The notes beneath the pieces are model-generated. The model ran no database searches and had not been told where the DNA came from. It saw only the letters and a list, made by a program, of their open reading frames with translations. Shown one piece after another: positions 1-11,550 of a stretch of DNA of 64,000 nt (its first letter is position 1; each line of letters begins with the position of its first letter). The translations under genes and the position numbers were made by a program. Source of the stretch: Stomoxys calcitrans (taxonomy: Eukaryota > Arthropoda > Insecta > Diptera > Muscidae); assembly GCF_963082655.1 (NCBI RefSeq), contig NC_081552.1:7780448-7844447 (forward strand), in the 5' to 3' direction.

Positions 1-1570
1 AACCTCAAAAACCCAAACTGAAACTTTTGTAGACGACATGGGAGTGAGAGCAGAGACAACGGAGGACATGTTGAGGCTTTTGATGAAAACGCATGTTTCA
101 CGGGATACGAAGGGACTCACGGAGACACCGGAATCTTGGAATAATGACGTTGATCGAAGGTTTATAATAACGGAATTTTTGGTCAAGGAATCATTGAGGA
201 GCTTAAAACCATTTAATTCACCCGAACCTAATGGAATATTTCCGGCGTTACTACAGAAAGAGGCAGACTATCCGGAGCCTCGTCTGGCCAAAATTTTCAC
301 AGCATGGCTAAGACTTGCATATACCCCGAAAGCCTGGCAGGAGGCAAGGGTGGTGTTTATACCCAAGCCCGACAAGGCAAGTTATGCGACACTAATGGCC
401 TACAGACCCATAAGCCTTACGTCCTTTCTACTCATATGCTAAGGAACAGGTGGATAAATGGTGTGTCCCATGGCATTATTATAAGGGAAAAAGTGGCACA
501 GAGGGGCATGTTATCGCCACTCCTATGGGTGACCTACGGATGCTGACTAAGGAGGGATTTATAATACTTCTTTGGGTAAGGATCCGAACGAGCTATGCAG
601 AAGGACCGAAAGGTTCTTGCATATGGCATATGACATGGCTAGACCCAAAGATCTCAATGTTAACCCAGAGAAGACCGAAATATGCCTGTTCACGAGGAAG
701 ACGAAGGTAGGCCAATTTAACGCAGCACGTTTCTTCAATAAGACGATTTCGGTGTCTGACAAGGTCAAATACTTGGGTGTAATCTTGGACAGGAAACTAA
801 ATTGGAAGTGTCACATTCAGGAGCGTACTGAGAAGGCTCACAGATGGTAGGCTCTATGTAGACAGGCTCTAAGTGCGGCCTGAATCCGAGAATAGTCCAC
901 TGGCTCTACAAGAGCGTGATTACACCTTATTTACTTACGCTCAGTGTTTGGTGGACTGTATTTGAGAAAAAGCATACAGCAGTTTCAGAGAACATCGCCT
1001 TCATAGGCGGAGCGATGAAGACCACACCCACTAGGGCACTGGAGACTATTTTAGATATCCGACCCATTAACATACAGATGAACTGTGAGGCATCCACTGC
1101 GGCTATGAGACTTAAGGCGATGAGAGAATGGATTGAGAATGGGAGCAGGTCATACCATCGCGGTATATTCAAGGCGACGGAAACCTGGAAGGAAGAGAAG
1201 AGGTTTCCGATCGGATACCTGAGATGGACATTGAAGTCGAGTGCGAGGCACTGTTGCCATCGGCGCAGTCATGGATTGACGGAACCCTAGTATTACTATC
1301 TAGGAGATCATGTTACACGGATGGATCAAAGCTGGAGGAAAGAGTGGGCCTGGGGGTCTACATTGAGAACCCAGGGACTGAGATCAATTTTAGACCTGAC
1401 CATAATATGGTCTTGCAGGCGGAGATCCGGGCGATCACGGAATTTCGTAGAGTGGTGTGAAGCTAAAGCGAGGACATCGAGTGTGAACATCTTTACCGAC
1501 AATAAAATTGCCATAAGGGCAATAACAACCAAGACGGTAAGGTTACGAACAGTCTTGCAGTATAATTAGG
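1..1570 (+). pseudogene. R1/LOA-like non-LTR retrotransposon relic (RT plus RNase H)
   Basis: Broken pol of a non-LTR retrotransposon that copied itself through reverse transcriptase and RNase H. Frame 38-442 carries the RT N-terminal part (ARVVFIPKPDKASYAT, then YRPISLTSF). Frame 304-546 resumes at RT motif B (QRGMLSPLLWVT), so the catalytic motif A segment between them is deleted; the YADD motif is also missing between about 545 and 570. Frame 572-850 gives the RT thumb (LNVNPEKTEICLF, then VKYLGVILDRKLNWK). Frames 916-1290 and 1224-1569 carry the connection and an RNase H domain (CYTDGSKLEERVGLGVY, then IFTDNKIAIRAI). Several frameshifts and two deletions make it inactive. The 5' end lies outside the window. 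The presence of RNase H and the residue style suggest the R1/LOA/I group; the exact clade is not decided. Confidence 0.85.
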
Positions 1571-1599
1571 AGATAGATGGAGAAAAAGTCCATAAGGAT

Positions 1600-2085
1600 A
1601 ATACAACAGGTTCAGAGAACATGTTGTCCTGGCATAGGCGGAGCGACAACGCCCACTAGGGCACTGGAAACTATTTTAGATATCCCACCCATAGACATAC
1701 AGATAAAGTGCGAGGCATCCAGAGCAGATCATACCATCGCGGTATATTCAAGGCGACGATAGAAAACTTGGAAGGAAGGGAAGAGGTTTCCGATCGATAC
1801 CTGAGACTACACTTGAGGTCGTGTGCGAGGCACTGCTGCCATTAGCACAGTCTTGGATTGACGGAACCCAAGTTTTGTCATCTGGAAGATTATGTTACAC
1901 GGATGGATAAAAGCTAGAGGACAGAGTGGGCCTGGGGGTTTAAATTGAGAAACCAGGGACTGAGATCTGTTTTAGACTGCCTGACCATAATACGGTCCTG
2001 CAGGCGGAGTTCCGAGCGATCAAGGAATGCGTGGGGTGGTGTGGTGCTAACACGAGGACGTCAGCAAAAGGCAAACAAAACATCC
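1600..2085 (+). pseudogene. Second, shorter copy of the RNase H-bearing retrotransposon relic
   Basis: Repeats the segment seen at about 1000-1500 in the same orientation: TPTRALETILDIPPIDIQ at about 1650-1700, then an RNase H stretch (CYTDG with an in-frame stop, then RVGLGV) at about 1890-1960 and a final piece to about 2085. A deletion joins the two parts near 1725. The sequence differs from the first copy by scattered substitutions, so this is a separate old insertion or a diverged tandem duplicate. It breaks off in the middle of RNase H exactly where the CCTTAT hexamer array begins. Confidence 0.8.
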
Positions 2086-2097
2086 TTATCTTTATCC

Positions 2098-2912
2098 CTA
2101 TTCCTATCCTTATCCTTATCCTTATCCTTATCCTTATCCTTATCCTTATCCTTATCCTTATCCTTATCCTTATCCTTATCCTTATCCTTATCCTTATCCT
2201 TATCCTTATCCTTATCCTTATCCTTATCCTTATCCTTATCCTTATCCTTATCCTTATCCTTATCCTTATCCTTATCCTTATCCTTATCCTTATCCTTATC
2301 CTTATCCTTATCCTTATCCTTATCCTTATCCTTATCCTTATCCTTATCCTAATCCTTATCCTTATCCTTATCCTTATCCTTATCCTTATCCTTATCCTTA
2401 TCCTTATCCTTATCCTTATCCTTATCCTTATCCTTATCCTTATCCTTATCCTTATCCTTATCCTTATCCTTATCCTTATCCTTATCCTTATCCTTATCCT
2501 TATCCTTATCCTTATCCTTATCCTTATCCTTATCCTTATCCTTATCCTTATCCTTATCCTTATCCTTATCCTTATCCTTATCCTTATCCTTATCCTTATC
2601 CTTATCCTTATCCTTATCCTTATCCTTATCCTTATCCTTATCCTTATCCTTATCCTTATCCTTATCCTTATCCTTATCCTTATCCTTATCCTTATCCTTA
2701 TCCTTATCCTTATCCTTATCCTTATCCTTATCCTTATCCTTATCCTTATCCTTATCCTTATCCTTATCCTTATCCTTATCCTATCCTTATCCTTATCCTT
2801 ATCCTTATCCTTATCCTTATCCTTATCCTTATCCTTATCCTTATCCTTATCCTTATCCTTATCCTTATCCTTATCCTTATCCTTATCCGAATCCTTATCC
2901 TTATCCTTATCC
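2098..2912. repeat. CCTTAT hexanucleotide array, about 135 copies
   Basis: An almost perfect hexamer array of about 815 bp with single-base interruptions near 2350 and 2887 and one phase break near 2782, where a 5-base unit replaces a 6-base one. Hexamer translation produces Ser-Leu and Ile-Leu repeat frames on the plus strand that are not genes. Flanking retrotransposon sequence at about 1592 contains a single reverse-complement unit (ATAAGGATA), too little to say it seeded the array. Confidence 0.99.
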
Positions 2913-3125
2913 TATCTCTAACCTATCCTATTCCTATCATATCCCTATGCTATTCTTATGCTCTACCTCTCCTATCCCTATGATATACCTACCGAATCGC
3001 TATACTTTCCTAATTCATCGCTATCCTGTCCCTATCCTATTCCTAACATATCCTTCCCTATCCTATGATATACCTATTCCTATTCTATAATGTACTATCC
3101 CTACCCTATGCTTTATTTTATCCAT
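2913..3125. repeat. Degenerate CCTAT/CCCTAT satellite edge
   Basis: The perfect array decays into irregular pentamers and hexamers (CCTATTCCTAT, ATCCCTATGC) for about 200 bp. This is the usual picture of an old array edge no longer homogenised by slippage or unequal exchange. Confidence 0.8.
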
Positions 3126-4089
3126 TTTTCATATTTTTTATAGCTCTGTGGAAACCTTAAGTCGACCATTCTCTGTTAACTGAAATACCATCGTTCGTCT
3201 GTCTTTCTACAGATTAAGTATTTTTGTTATTTGGGGTTTCTGTGTTAGCCAATCATCCAACCAACCATCGACCCACCTACCCATTCAAACAATTTTGAAT
3301 GTATTGTTGATTGCATTGGTTTTGGTGGTATTGGTTGATGTTTCGGTATGTGTGTGTATGAAAACGACAATATGTTGCATTCAGGCGTTAAGGTGCTCGC
3401 TCACCCACATCCGTTTCCGTGACGTATTTTCATTTTAATTTTGATTATTTTTCCACCTACCAATGCTCTAATGCGCTCCCCTTAGGCGGCCACCACTTCA
3501 GGTCTTTTTCACACATTTGTCATGCCCAAACCAGCGATATGGTATCTGTAGCAATTTGTCTAAAATGTTTGAGCCATTTTTTTTGCATGTCCAATTGTTG
3601 TTGAACATTCATTCATTCACAGAGGACAGCCAATGCTGTTAAGGTGTGTTGACCACATTTGTTGTAGTTGCTGCAAATGATTTGTTTTGTTGTTTTTTTT
3701 GCTTCACCTCTTGTTTAGGTTTATTTTTAGTGAATTTCTATTAGAATACAAATTGAATTTTAAACTCTGCCAGTAATGTGAAGTGCGCTCACAATTTGAA
3801 TGAATTGTGCGCATTTGTGTTTATAAGCTTTGCATTGGCTTGAAACAAATTTGATTTGGCTTTTAGTTAAATTTGATTTATTTTATTTAAAGAAATTTGA
3901 TTGCATTTCATTGTATGTTACTAACCTTTTTTTGAATTGTTTTGGAAAATGGATTCTTGCAATATTTGGGTAATTGAAATTTAGCTGAAACTCAAATCTG
4001 CAAATTTGTGATTACTTAAATCAGAAAACAAAATTTAAAAAATCTTTACAAAAGGAAATCCAAATGTAAAATATTTCCAATTTTTCTCA
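3126..4089. other. AT-rich sequence with no recognised feature
   Basis: About 960 bp of T-rich, apparently single-copy sequence. Short open frames occur (for example 3419-3604) but show no recognisable domain. I see no exon, RNA gene or transposon end here. Confidence 0.5.
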
Positions 4090-4502
4090 CTTTATACGTT
4101 CCGATACGGGATAACTATGAGCACCACACAGGCTGGAACTTTGAGCTCCGACTTTTGTGAAGTCCATCGTTATCACGGGAAGCTTAGCTGAAAACTACCG
4201 GGCGCGTCCACAGGTTGCGGATGGTGGAAAGCTCCGTTTTAATACAGTGTAGCTGCAAATGTTGCCGCGGGCAGTCAGTGATTTTCGAGCTTAGAGTCTC
4301 AGTGAGAAGTGGCACTGGCTCTTATTTAAATACTGAGTGCCAATGATAGTTGAGATAACAAGGCGAGTTATTGGACCCTTCAAATCATCAATGGCCAACA
4401 TCAGCGTCTGTTTCCAGGCTAGGGGCGGCTGGCGGCGAGCGGCGGATCTTGGAGCAAGCAGCTCGCCACAACGAGGGATACATGTGCAATCCCACAAAAC
4501 CC

Positions 4503-5250
4503 ATGCGGTTGGGGCGCTGGGCCAGTAACATGCCCCCGGAAAACTATGAGAACTATTATGACCAACAAAGGAATAGTAAAAACGGACCCCCCAACGTTGA
4601 CGACTTACGCAAACGAAAAAAGGACCATGATTTGCAGATCTGCACCTGGAATGTCCGCACTCTTTATAGAGAAGGTGCAGTATACGCGCTGGCGGATGTA
4701 TTAGAGAAGTACAAGGCAGATATTACCGCCTTACAGGAAGTGCGATGGACAGGGAATGGCGTCACTACAACACCAAACGGTGACGAACTACACTATAGCT
4801 GCCATAACACGAGGCATGAATTTGGCTGTGGATTTGTGGTTAGCCGGCGACTGAAACACCTTGTCTCCAGCTTTACTCCGGGGGATGAGAAGCTAGCCAC
4901 AGTCCGCATAAAAGCCAAATTCTTCAACATCAGCCTTATTTGTGTCAATGCCCCGACCGAAGACAAAGGTGAGCAGACCAAGGATATTTTCTACAGGCGC
5001 CTAGAGAGAGAATAAGACCGCTGCCCCGCCCATGATATTAACATCGTTCTGGGAAATTTCAATGCGAAGATAGGGATGGAAGATATTTTTGGTCCAACAG
5101 TCGGAAAGATTAGTGTACACGAGATAACGTCCAGTAATGGGTTGAGGCTGATAGATTTTGCCGCGGCAAAAAACATGGTAGTTAGTAGCACCAGATTTCA
5201 ACATAAAAATATTCACAAAGCCACATGGCTGTCACCCGATCAAAACACGT
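4503..5250 (+). pseudogene. RTE-like endonuclease domain (broken)
   Basis: Apurinic/apyrimidinic-type endonuclease that nicks target DNA to prime reverse transcription. A plausible start is the ATG at 4503 or 4530; the frame is open upstream to 4371 but without another ATG. Seen in order: ICTWNVRTLYREGAVYAL (about 4639-4690), the catalytic-Glu motif LQEVRWTGNG (4732-4761), then GNFNAKIG (about 5052-5075), where families normally have GDFNA, so a catalytic Asp appears changed to Asn. An in-frame TAA at 5013 and a TGA at about 5251 interrupt the frame, and the expected Asp-His region follows in another frame (SDHYLFAAKVRT, about 5315-5350). It cannot make an active nuclease as it stands. Confidence 0.85.
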
Positions 5251-6200
5251 TTTGATACATGGAAGGCATTCATCCAACATGTTAGATGTACGATCAATCC
5301 GTGGAGTGAAAATAAATTCGGATCATTACCTTTTTGCAGCAAAGGTTCGCACCCGTTTGAACATGGCGAGGAAAGTACGATCTGGCACTGCACGGAAGAT
5401 GGATATTGAAAAGCTGCAAACACAACAAAAGGCAGCGGCATACTCCACTCGACTGACTCAACTGTTTGATGAAAACACTCCTTGTTCCGATGATCTAATG
5501 GCGCAGTGGCAAACTATTGCCCACTCCATGGAAAATGCTGCGAAATCCGTACTTGGGTATCGGAAGCCTCTTCCAAAAACCCATGGTACGACCAAGAGTG
5601 TCGAGATGCTACTGAAGCCAAGAATGCAGCATATATAGCAACCCTGCAATCAGTAGCAACGCGCCAGATGAAAGAGAGGTATCGGGAGAAAAGGAGAGAG
5701 GAGAAACGTCTATTCCGCAGAAAGAAAAAGGAAAGACGTGAGTTTGAGCGAATTGAGATGTACAGGGGGCAGAATGAAGTCCGGAAATTCTACCAAAGAA
5801 TTAAACATCAAACCGATGGCTTTGGTGCAGGCACATCCTTCTGCAGAGACAAAGAAGGAAATCTGGTAACTGACACAGATAACATGCTGAGGATATGGAA
5901 TGAACATTTTACCCAACTGCTGAACCAATCGCTGATGATGGTATAGAATGTTAACCTCCTAGTCAGAATGACCAAGTAACAGTGACCCGACTAAAGAACA
6001 ACAAGGCAGCAGAAGCCAATGGGTTACCCGCTGAACTATTGAAGACCGGAGGCGACACGCTGATAAGGCATATGCATCAGCTTATCTGCGTCTTGTGTAT
6101 GTCCCGTACACAAGAAAGGAGACAAGACGGAATGTGCCAACTACAGAGGAATAAGTCTCCTCCCCATTGCATACAAGGTACTCTCGAGCGAACTGTGTGA
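5225..6200 (+). pseudogene. RTE-like linker and RT N-terminus (broken)
   Basis: Two overlapping frames, 5225-5638 and 5506-5946, continue the polyprotein: the end of the endonuclease, a Lys/Arg/Glu-rich linker (about 5660-5760) and the region before RT. A frame switch lies near 5575-5590. Another occurs near 5945, after which frame 5982-6200 starts RT proper (RLKNNKAAEANGLPAELLK). A deletion or frameshift at about 6085-6100 removes the segment between this and the PVHKKGD motif. The linker is typical of these elements and has no separate function that I know of. Confidence 0.75.
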
Positions 6201-7423
6201 AAGATTAAAATCTAAAGTCAATGGGATAATTGGGCCCTATCAATGGGGCTTTAGACCTGGTAAATCCACCCTAGACCAAATATTCACACTGCGTCAAATC
6301 CCGGAAAAGACCCGAGAAGGACAAATCAACACCTATCATCTCTTTGTTGACTTCAAAGCCGCTTTCGATACTTCTTTACGTTCAAAGGTATTTCAAGCCA
6401 TGTCTGAGTTTGGTATCCCAGCAAGATTAATAAGACTCTGCAGGATTACACTTCCTCTGTGAGAATAGAAAAGAATCTCTCCGAACCATTTAATACCAAA
6501 CGAGGTTTCAGACAAAGAGACAGCCTATCGTGTGATCTCTTTAATATCCTGCTGGAGAAGATTGTACGAGATGCAGATGTGAATAGATATGGCACACTAA
6601 TAACAAGAGATCATATGCCACTCGCCTATGCCGACGACATCGACATCATAGGTCGGTCACCGGAAGTAGTAACTCCAGAATCGAAAGAGAGTCAGTGAAA
6701 ATGGGTCTGGCAGTAAATGGAGATAAGACGAAATGGATGATTTCAACTCCCAAAAAGCCTTCCACAACCGAACAGATAAAGAAAATGGAGAAAGTTGCGT
6801 ACCACAACTTTGAGACGGTCAGTAACTTTATCTACCTCGGCACAGCAGTAATCGAAACGAATGACACCAGTTTTGAGATTAAGCGAAGAATAATACTGGC
6901 AAACAGATGCTACTTTGGACTAAGTAAGCAGTTTAGAAACAAGGCCACCTCTCGACAGACGAAGACTACACTTTACAAGACACTGATACTACCCGTGCTC
7001 TTACATGGTTCTGAAGCATGGGTTCTTGTGAAAGCAGATGAGGCAGTGCTTGGAGTATTTGAGAGAAAGATTCTTCGTAAAATATATGGACCAGTTTGCG
7101 TTAACGGAGAATATAGGCGACGTATGAACCACGAGCTGTATGAGCTGTATGACGACGATAGCATAGTTACACGCATCAAAATACAACGGCTGCGTTGGCT
7201 AGGTCATGTTGTCAGAATGGATGAAGAAACTCCAGCAAAAAAATCTTATGAAGGCATACACGGTGGTACACGCATACCGGGAAGACCAAAAGCCCGATGG
7301 AAAGATCAAGTTGTGGGAGACACCTCGAAACTTGGTGTCAGAGATTTTAGAATGAGCGCAGAAGATCGAGGTGCTTGGAACGCTATTCTACGTTCGGCTA
7401 GTGGAACAAGTATTCAGTCATAG
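6100..7423 (+). pseudogene. RTE-like reverse transcriptase and C-terminal region (broken)
   Basis: Three successive frames. About 6100-6465 is open but lacks a start codon: HKKGDKTECANYRGISLL, then motif A FVDFKAAFD (about 6343-6370). Frame 6459-6698 has motif B as RQRDSLSCDLFNILLE, where families usually have RQGD, and an intact catalytic motif C (YADDIDIIG, about 6627-6655). Frame 6695-7423 carries the thumb (NFIYLGTAV), the LLHGSEAWVL region and the C-terminal RLRWLGHVVRMDEE then GRPKARWKDQV, ending at a TAG at 7421. The YADD box is preserved, but at least three frameshifts separate the domains. Confidence 0.88.
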
Positions 7424-7449
7424 CCAATTAAAGTAAAGTAAAGTTCAGT

Positions 7450-8900
7450 AAGGAAGCATCAAAAAAAAGCCTTTAAACTGTCTTCGAGAGCAGTTGACTA
7501 AGCACTTAATCAATATTACAGATTCAATATCACCGATGAGATTATTTCTATTCGCATCTTTCAAAATGAGTTTTGCCATGTAAACGATCAGCAACATTAA
7601 ATTCCGATCCAATAAAAATTCCGATCTCACGGGTGTTTTAATTAAATTATCTAACCAAGGAGGATGTTGTATTTCCCTAAAATTCCAAAAAGTCTTTTCA
7701 TGCATTTCTTTAAGATGATCCCTTATTCAATTTAAAACTATATCTCTTCTATTTCATGACTCCTAAAGCTTTCTCTTTCAATCAAACCATTTCCTGCAAA
7801 TCCTTATTCTGGTTAATTAAACTGAAGTGCTGTCGTAGTTGCCCACAACAATGACTTTCTCCGAAGCGTAAACAGAGTTTGAAGAAAAACCACTTAGTTT
7901 TGGTTTTCTGTTTACAGAGACTTCATTTATTTCAGCTTATCAAACTCAAACCTAGCGTTACAAAGCCATCAAATCCAAAAACGAAAAGAATCCACGTGTG
8001 ATAGTGACTGACCATTGCAAAACAAAAAGGGATATTAAGAACTGCATATGAATCCTTTATGAAGCATGACAACAGAAATTTTGCTAAAAACCTCGTACAC
8101 CAACAATGTTTACATTTCGACACACTCGCTCACTTTCGCAGTCTCATGGCTGTTGGTGACCATGTCCTTTTATTTGCATATGGACAACAGAGCGAGAATC
8201 CATTGATTGTCATCGAATGCATGGACCAACAGCAAATGTAGAAATCCTTTTGCACTCACAAAAGTGGGTAACACACAAATGGGAAAACTTCTTGGTATTA
8301 TACCTTTCTCCATCACAGTTGGGTATACTTTGGCTGATGTACTTAAATTTTCCATGGATATTACCCCGAGTTAGGATATCCTTTTTCTATTTGAATGTAA
8401 AGTGGCATTTGTTAGAGCACTGCACCACCCATCACCATCAATACAGAATTTTAAGTCGGTCTGAATGTGACATTGTTGGTAAATAGAAGGGTTTATGTTA
8501 CAGTAGATGAATCCCAAATGGAGGTCCATTGCTGAAGTCATCGGTCGCCATTAAAACATGCCAAAAGTTGTACGTTTTTCCTCTTGCGGGGGCAAAACAA
8601 CTTTTGATACCTCTAAAGGACGCTCTTGGGTAGAATTGTTCATGACTTGTGCGAGTTTTCGAGTACTCGTTCACATTGTGAGTAGCCAAAAACTTGTAAA
8701 AGGTGTACAAGTGATGTTAGTGTTAGAGATCGCATTAACTTGACTGTATTGACAGGGTTTTTGGTGAACTTTGTTAGCAATAACTTTTGTTGGCGTTAAA
8801 TTGTGGAAAGATTATGTAACGTTTTTAGCAAACCGATGGATTGTACTGATAGAATTCCAAATTTCGGTAGTGAGTTTTAACACAAATGGAAGTAAAAAAG
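7450..8900 (+). pseudogene. Apparently decayed coding region, family not recognised
   Basis: No ORF is long, but successive plus-strand frames read like ordinary protein separated by stops and frameshifts. Examples are a stretch at about 7500-7600 containing YYRFNITDEIISIRIFQNEF, one at about 8020-8240 containing HFRSLMAVGDHVLLFAYG and NPLIVIECMD, one at about 8230-8360 containing GNTQMGKLLGIIPFSITVGY, and one at about 8705-8870. Parts also read passably on the minus strand (7445-7705), so even the strand is not certain. It lies between the RTE-like element and family B repeats. It could be an old viral insertion, a DNA-transposon gene or a host pseudogene; I cannot assign it and propose no function. 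Confidence 0.35.
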
Positions 8901-8984
8901 AATTTAAGAACATTAAGGAATTTATTAAAATTCGTTGTAATTATCTGTAACTAACTGGACACGGCCTTTCAGATATTTTGCGCC

Positions 8985-11345
8985 AATGTGGATATTATAT
9001 TGGTGCTCTTCTCTAAAATGCCTTTCATTTGAGTCTTCTATTGCTATGGTCGGTAAATATGTCCCGTATGGGGGTGTTTTGGGGGTGGGGCGGATCCCCA
9101 TATATCAGATTTATGCTCTGGTCTTAAATACCTGTCATTTCAATCCCATATTGTCACTTTTGGTTTATATTCAATTTGGCCAACTTTGGCGGTAGGGCGA
9201 CCCCTAGATATCCCACCCTAAATAAGGATACACATTTTTTGTATTTAAGTTATTATAAACAAACTAAATTTCGCTTGAATCGTCCCTCCCATCTCTTGGA
9301 TTTGGTGGTGGATTGAAATACCCAATCTCTTTGCCCCGAAAGTGGATATCAGATTCATACTCCACTCCCAAAACCACATTGTAGCTACATATTGCTATAG
9401 TCGGTATAAATGTGTGGTTTATGGGGAGTTCATGAGGTGAGGCGTCCCTGAAATACTTGACCATGAAACAGATACAGATTTAAGCTCCTTTTTGCCATAA
9501 TCCACAAATATGATATGGGGTATGCAGGGTGGGGCGGCCACCCACGTACCTAGCCCTGAAAGAATATCAGGATCGTCCTCTACTCTCAAATTTATTTTAT
9601 TTGAGCCCCAATTGCCTTGGTTTAGGGGGAGTTTATGGGGTGACACGACCCCCCAAACATTTGGCCTCAAAATTGGATATCAAATCGTTTTCTACTATCA
9701 AATACCTTTTATTTATCACCATTGGCAATCATGATAGGTTTGAAGGGAGTTTAGAGGTGGACCCTGAAGTAATATCAGCATCGTGCTAGGTCACGATTTT
9801 GCTTAAGCCCCATAATGCCAAGCATTTTAAATGTGGCTATCAGGATATTCAGGGCTATAGGTCTCGTACAGATTCACACTAATTAATTCTTTTGTATTGG
9901 TTATCTACATTCATATTTCAAAGCGACCACTTGGAATACCACATTCTTAAAGGTCAACAAGTCCTCCTGTGTCCATCCCAATTTGAGACTCTGCTGCCAA
10001 AGACCTTTTATTTCTGTCCTATTCTACCCTGATCGGCCTTCTTATATTATTATTAATTCCTTCTTTTCCTTTTATTTGAGTCATTTATTGTCGCGATATA
10101 CTTTTCTTGTATACTTGAATCCTTATACCAACATTAGATTCGAAATATACTGTTATAGACCTTTCTTTTAATTGACATATTATCCCGATCGAACTTCACG
10201 TCCTATTGAAGGGTATTTAGTGGGTGGGCCGGTACCAGACTTTGTCCTAGATGTGAATACCAGATTGGTAGCCAACTCCCAAAGACCTTCCATTCGATAC
10301 CTATTTTGTGACGTTGGACATTTACGCCCGTTTTAGGGGGTTTTTGGCACTGGGGAGGCCCCTAGACATTTTGGACCAAATTCTTATAACAGATGTGTAC
10401 TCAGCTTCCAAATATCTTTCGTTTGATGCCCATATTGTCCCAATCGGTAAATATATCTAGTTTAGGGGTTTTGGGGTAGGGAGGCGCCTCAGACACCAAG
10501 GAATAAATTTTTATATTAGCATTGGACTCTACCTTTAAAAAGCTTTCATTTGATATCCATATTGTCCCAAAATTTGTCCTGCTGTAGGGTTTTGGGGGGT
10601 GGAGAGGGCCCTCAAACACCAAAAAGTAAATTTCTGTATCGGATTTGTATTCTACTTTTGAATACCTTTCATTTAATACCCATATTGCCTAAAGCGGTTA
10701 AAGTGTCCAGTTGGGTGGTGTTTTTGGGGGTGGGAGATCCCCGACACTTAGTTTTACATTTTAATGCCAAGTTCGTACTCTACTCTTAAATACCTTTCAT
10801 TTGATACCCATATTGCCCAAAGCAGTAAATGTGTCCTCTTTGGCCTTTTTTTGGGGTGGGGGACCCCCGAAAATTAAGAGTGAAATTTTTATACCAAATT
10901 CGTACTCTACTCTTAAATACCTTTCATTTGATACCCATATTGTCCCAATCGGTACACACGTCCGTTCGGGTGGGTTTAGGAATAGGGCCCCCAAAATGTT
11001 ATACCAATTTTGTGTTTTTGCGGTACCATAAGGTGGCATACAAAATTTTACTAAGATCGGTGCACCCGTCACCGAGATCTGGCGTTTTTGAAAATTGTGG
11101 CAAGGCGGAGGGTCCGCCCCCTTCGGATATGAAAAAAATTAGTACCCTATTTTCAACGAGGGCTCAAACTCTACCATCTGTGAAAACTTCACGAAAATCG
11201 GTTCAGTCGTTTTTTTGTCTATACGGAACAGACAAACAAACTAATAAACAAACAAACAAAATAAAACAAACAAACCATTAAACAAACCAACAAACAAACA
11301 GATAACCAAACAAGCAAACAAAGCGCAACAATTTCATTTTTATAT
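8985..11345 (+). mobile_element. Family B repeat element: long tandem core plus 3' module
   Basis: About 14 degenerate units, each 125-135 bp, with the phase marker ACCTTTCATTTGA then CCCATATTG (for example at about 10665, 10793 and 10920). Each unit contains a G-rich run (TTTTGGGGGTGGG) and a C-rich run (GGCCCCC). From about 11040 the core gives way to the 3' module: GAGATCTGGCG, GGAGGGTCCGCCCCC, ATCTGTGAAAA, AAAATCGGTTCAG, then CAAACAAACAAA and a final T-rich stretch. The characteristic 5' module is absent. Open frames inside (for example 10829-11281) are by-products of the repeat. Confidence 0.85.
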
Positions 11346-11550
11346 AATAGATTTTCAAACTTGGAACTCTTTTTCCAAATTCTGACGGGTTTTAGAAAAG
11401 CCCGTTTTCCATTTTTTTATTAGAATCGACTAAAGTGCTGTTAATTGAAGTAATACAAACCTTGGAAGATTTTTTCCATCATCTGAAAATATACACCCAC
11501 AAAAATTTTTCTTCTGATATCGGAAAGCATTGTCTGTTGATAATAAACTA

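Larger units (their letters stand above)
4090..7445 (+). mobile_element. RTE-like non-LTR retrotransposon, near full length, inactive
   Basis: About 3.35 kb, the normal size for RTE-type elements, with one apurinic-type endonuclease followed by a reverse transcriptase in a single (now broken) polyprotein. A GC-richer 5' leader runs from about 4090 to 4500. The 3' end is short, with a tail of AAAGT repeats (7430-7445) as expected for this group. The 5' boundary is estimated from composition, and no target duplication was identified. A second 3' fragment of the same family lies at 35865-36075. RTE/BovB is my best clade guess from the endonuclease start and the C-terminal WLGHVVRMD then GRPKARWKD region. 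Confidence 0.85.

Noticed and set aside
2098..2912. Telomeric repeat
   Set aside because: The unit is CCTTAT, not TTAGG or its complement, and higher flies lack short telomerase repeats.
1945..2921. Long Ser-Leu and Ile-Leu repeat open frames
   Set aside because: They are translations of the CCTTAT hexamer array and encode no real protein.
10829..11281. 150-residue open frame in family B
   Set aside because: It runs through tandem units and the CAAACAAA tail. The peptide repeats with the DNA period and is absent or broken in other copies.
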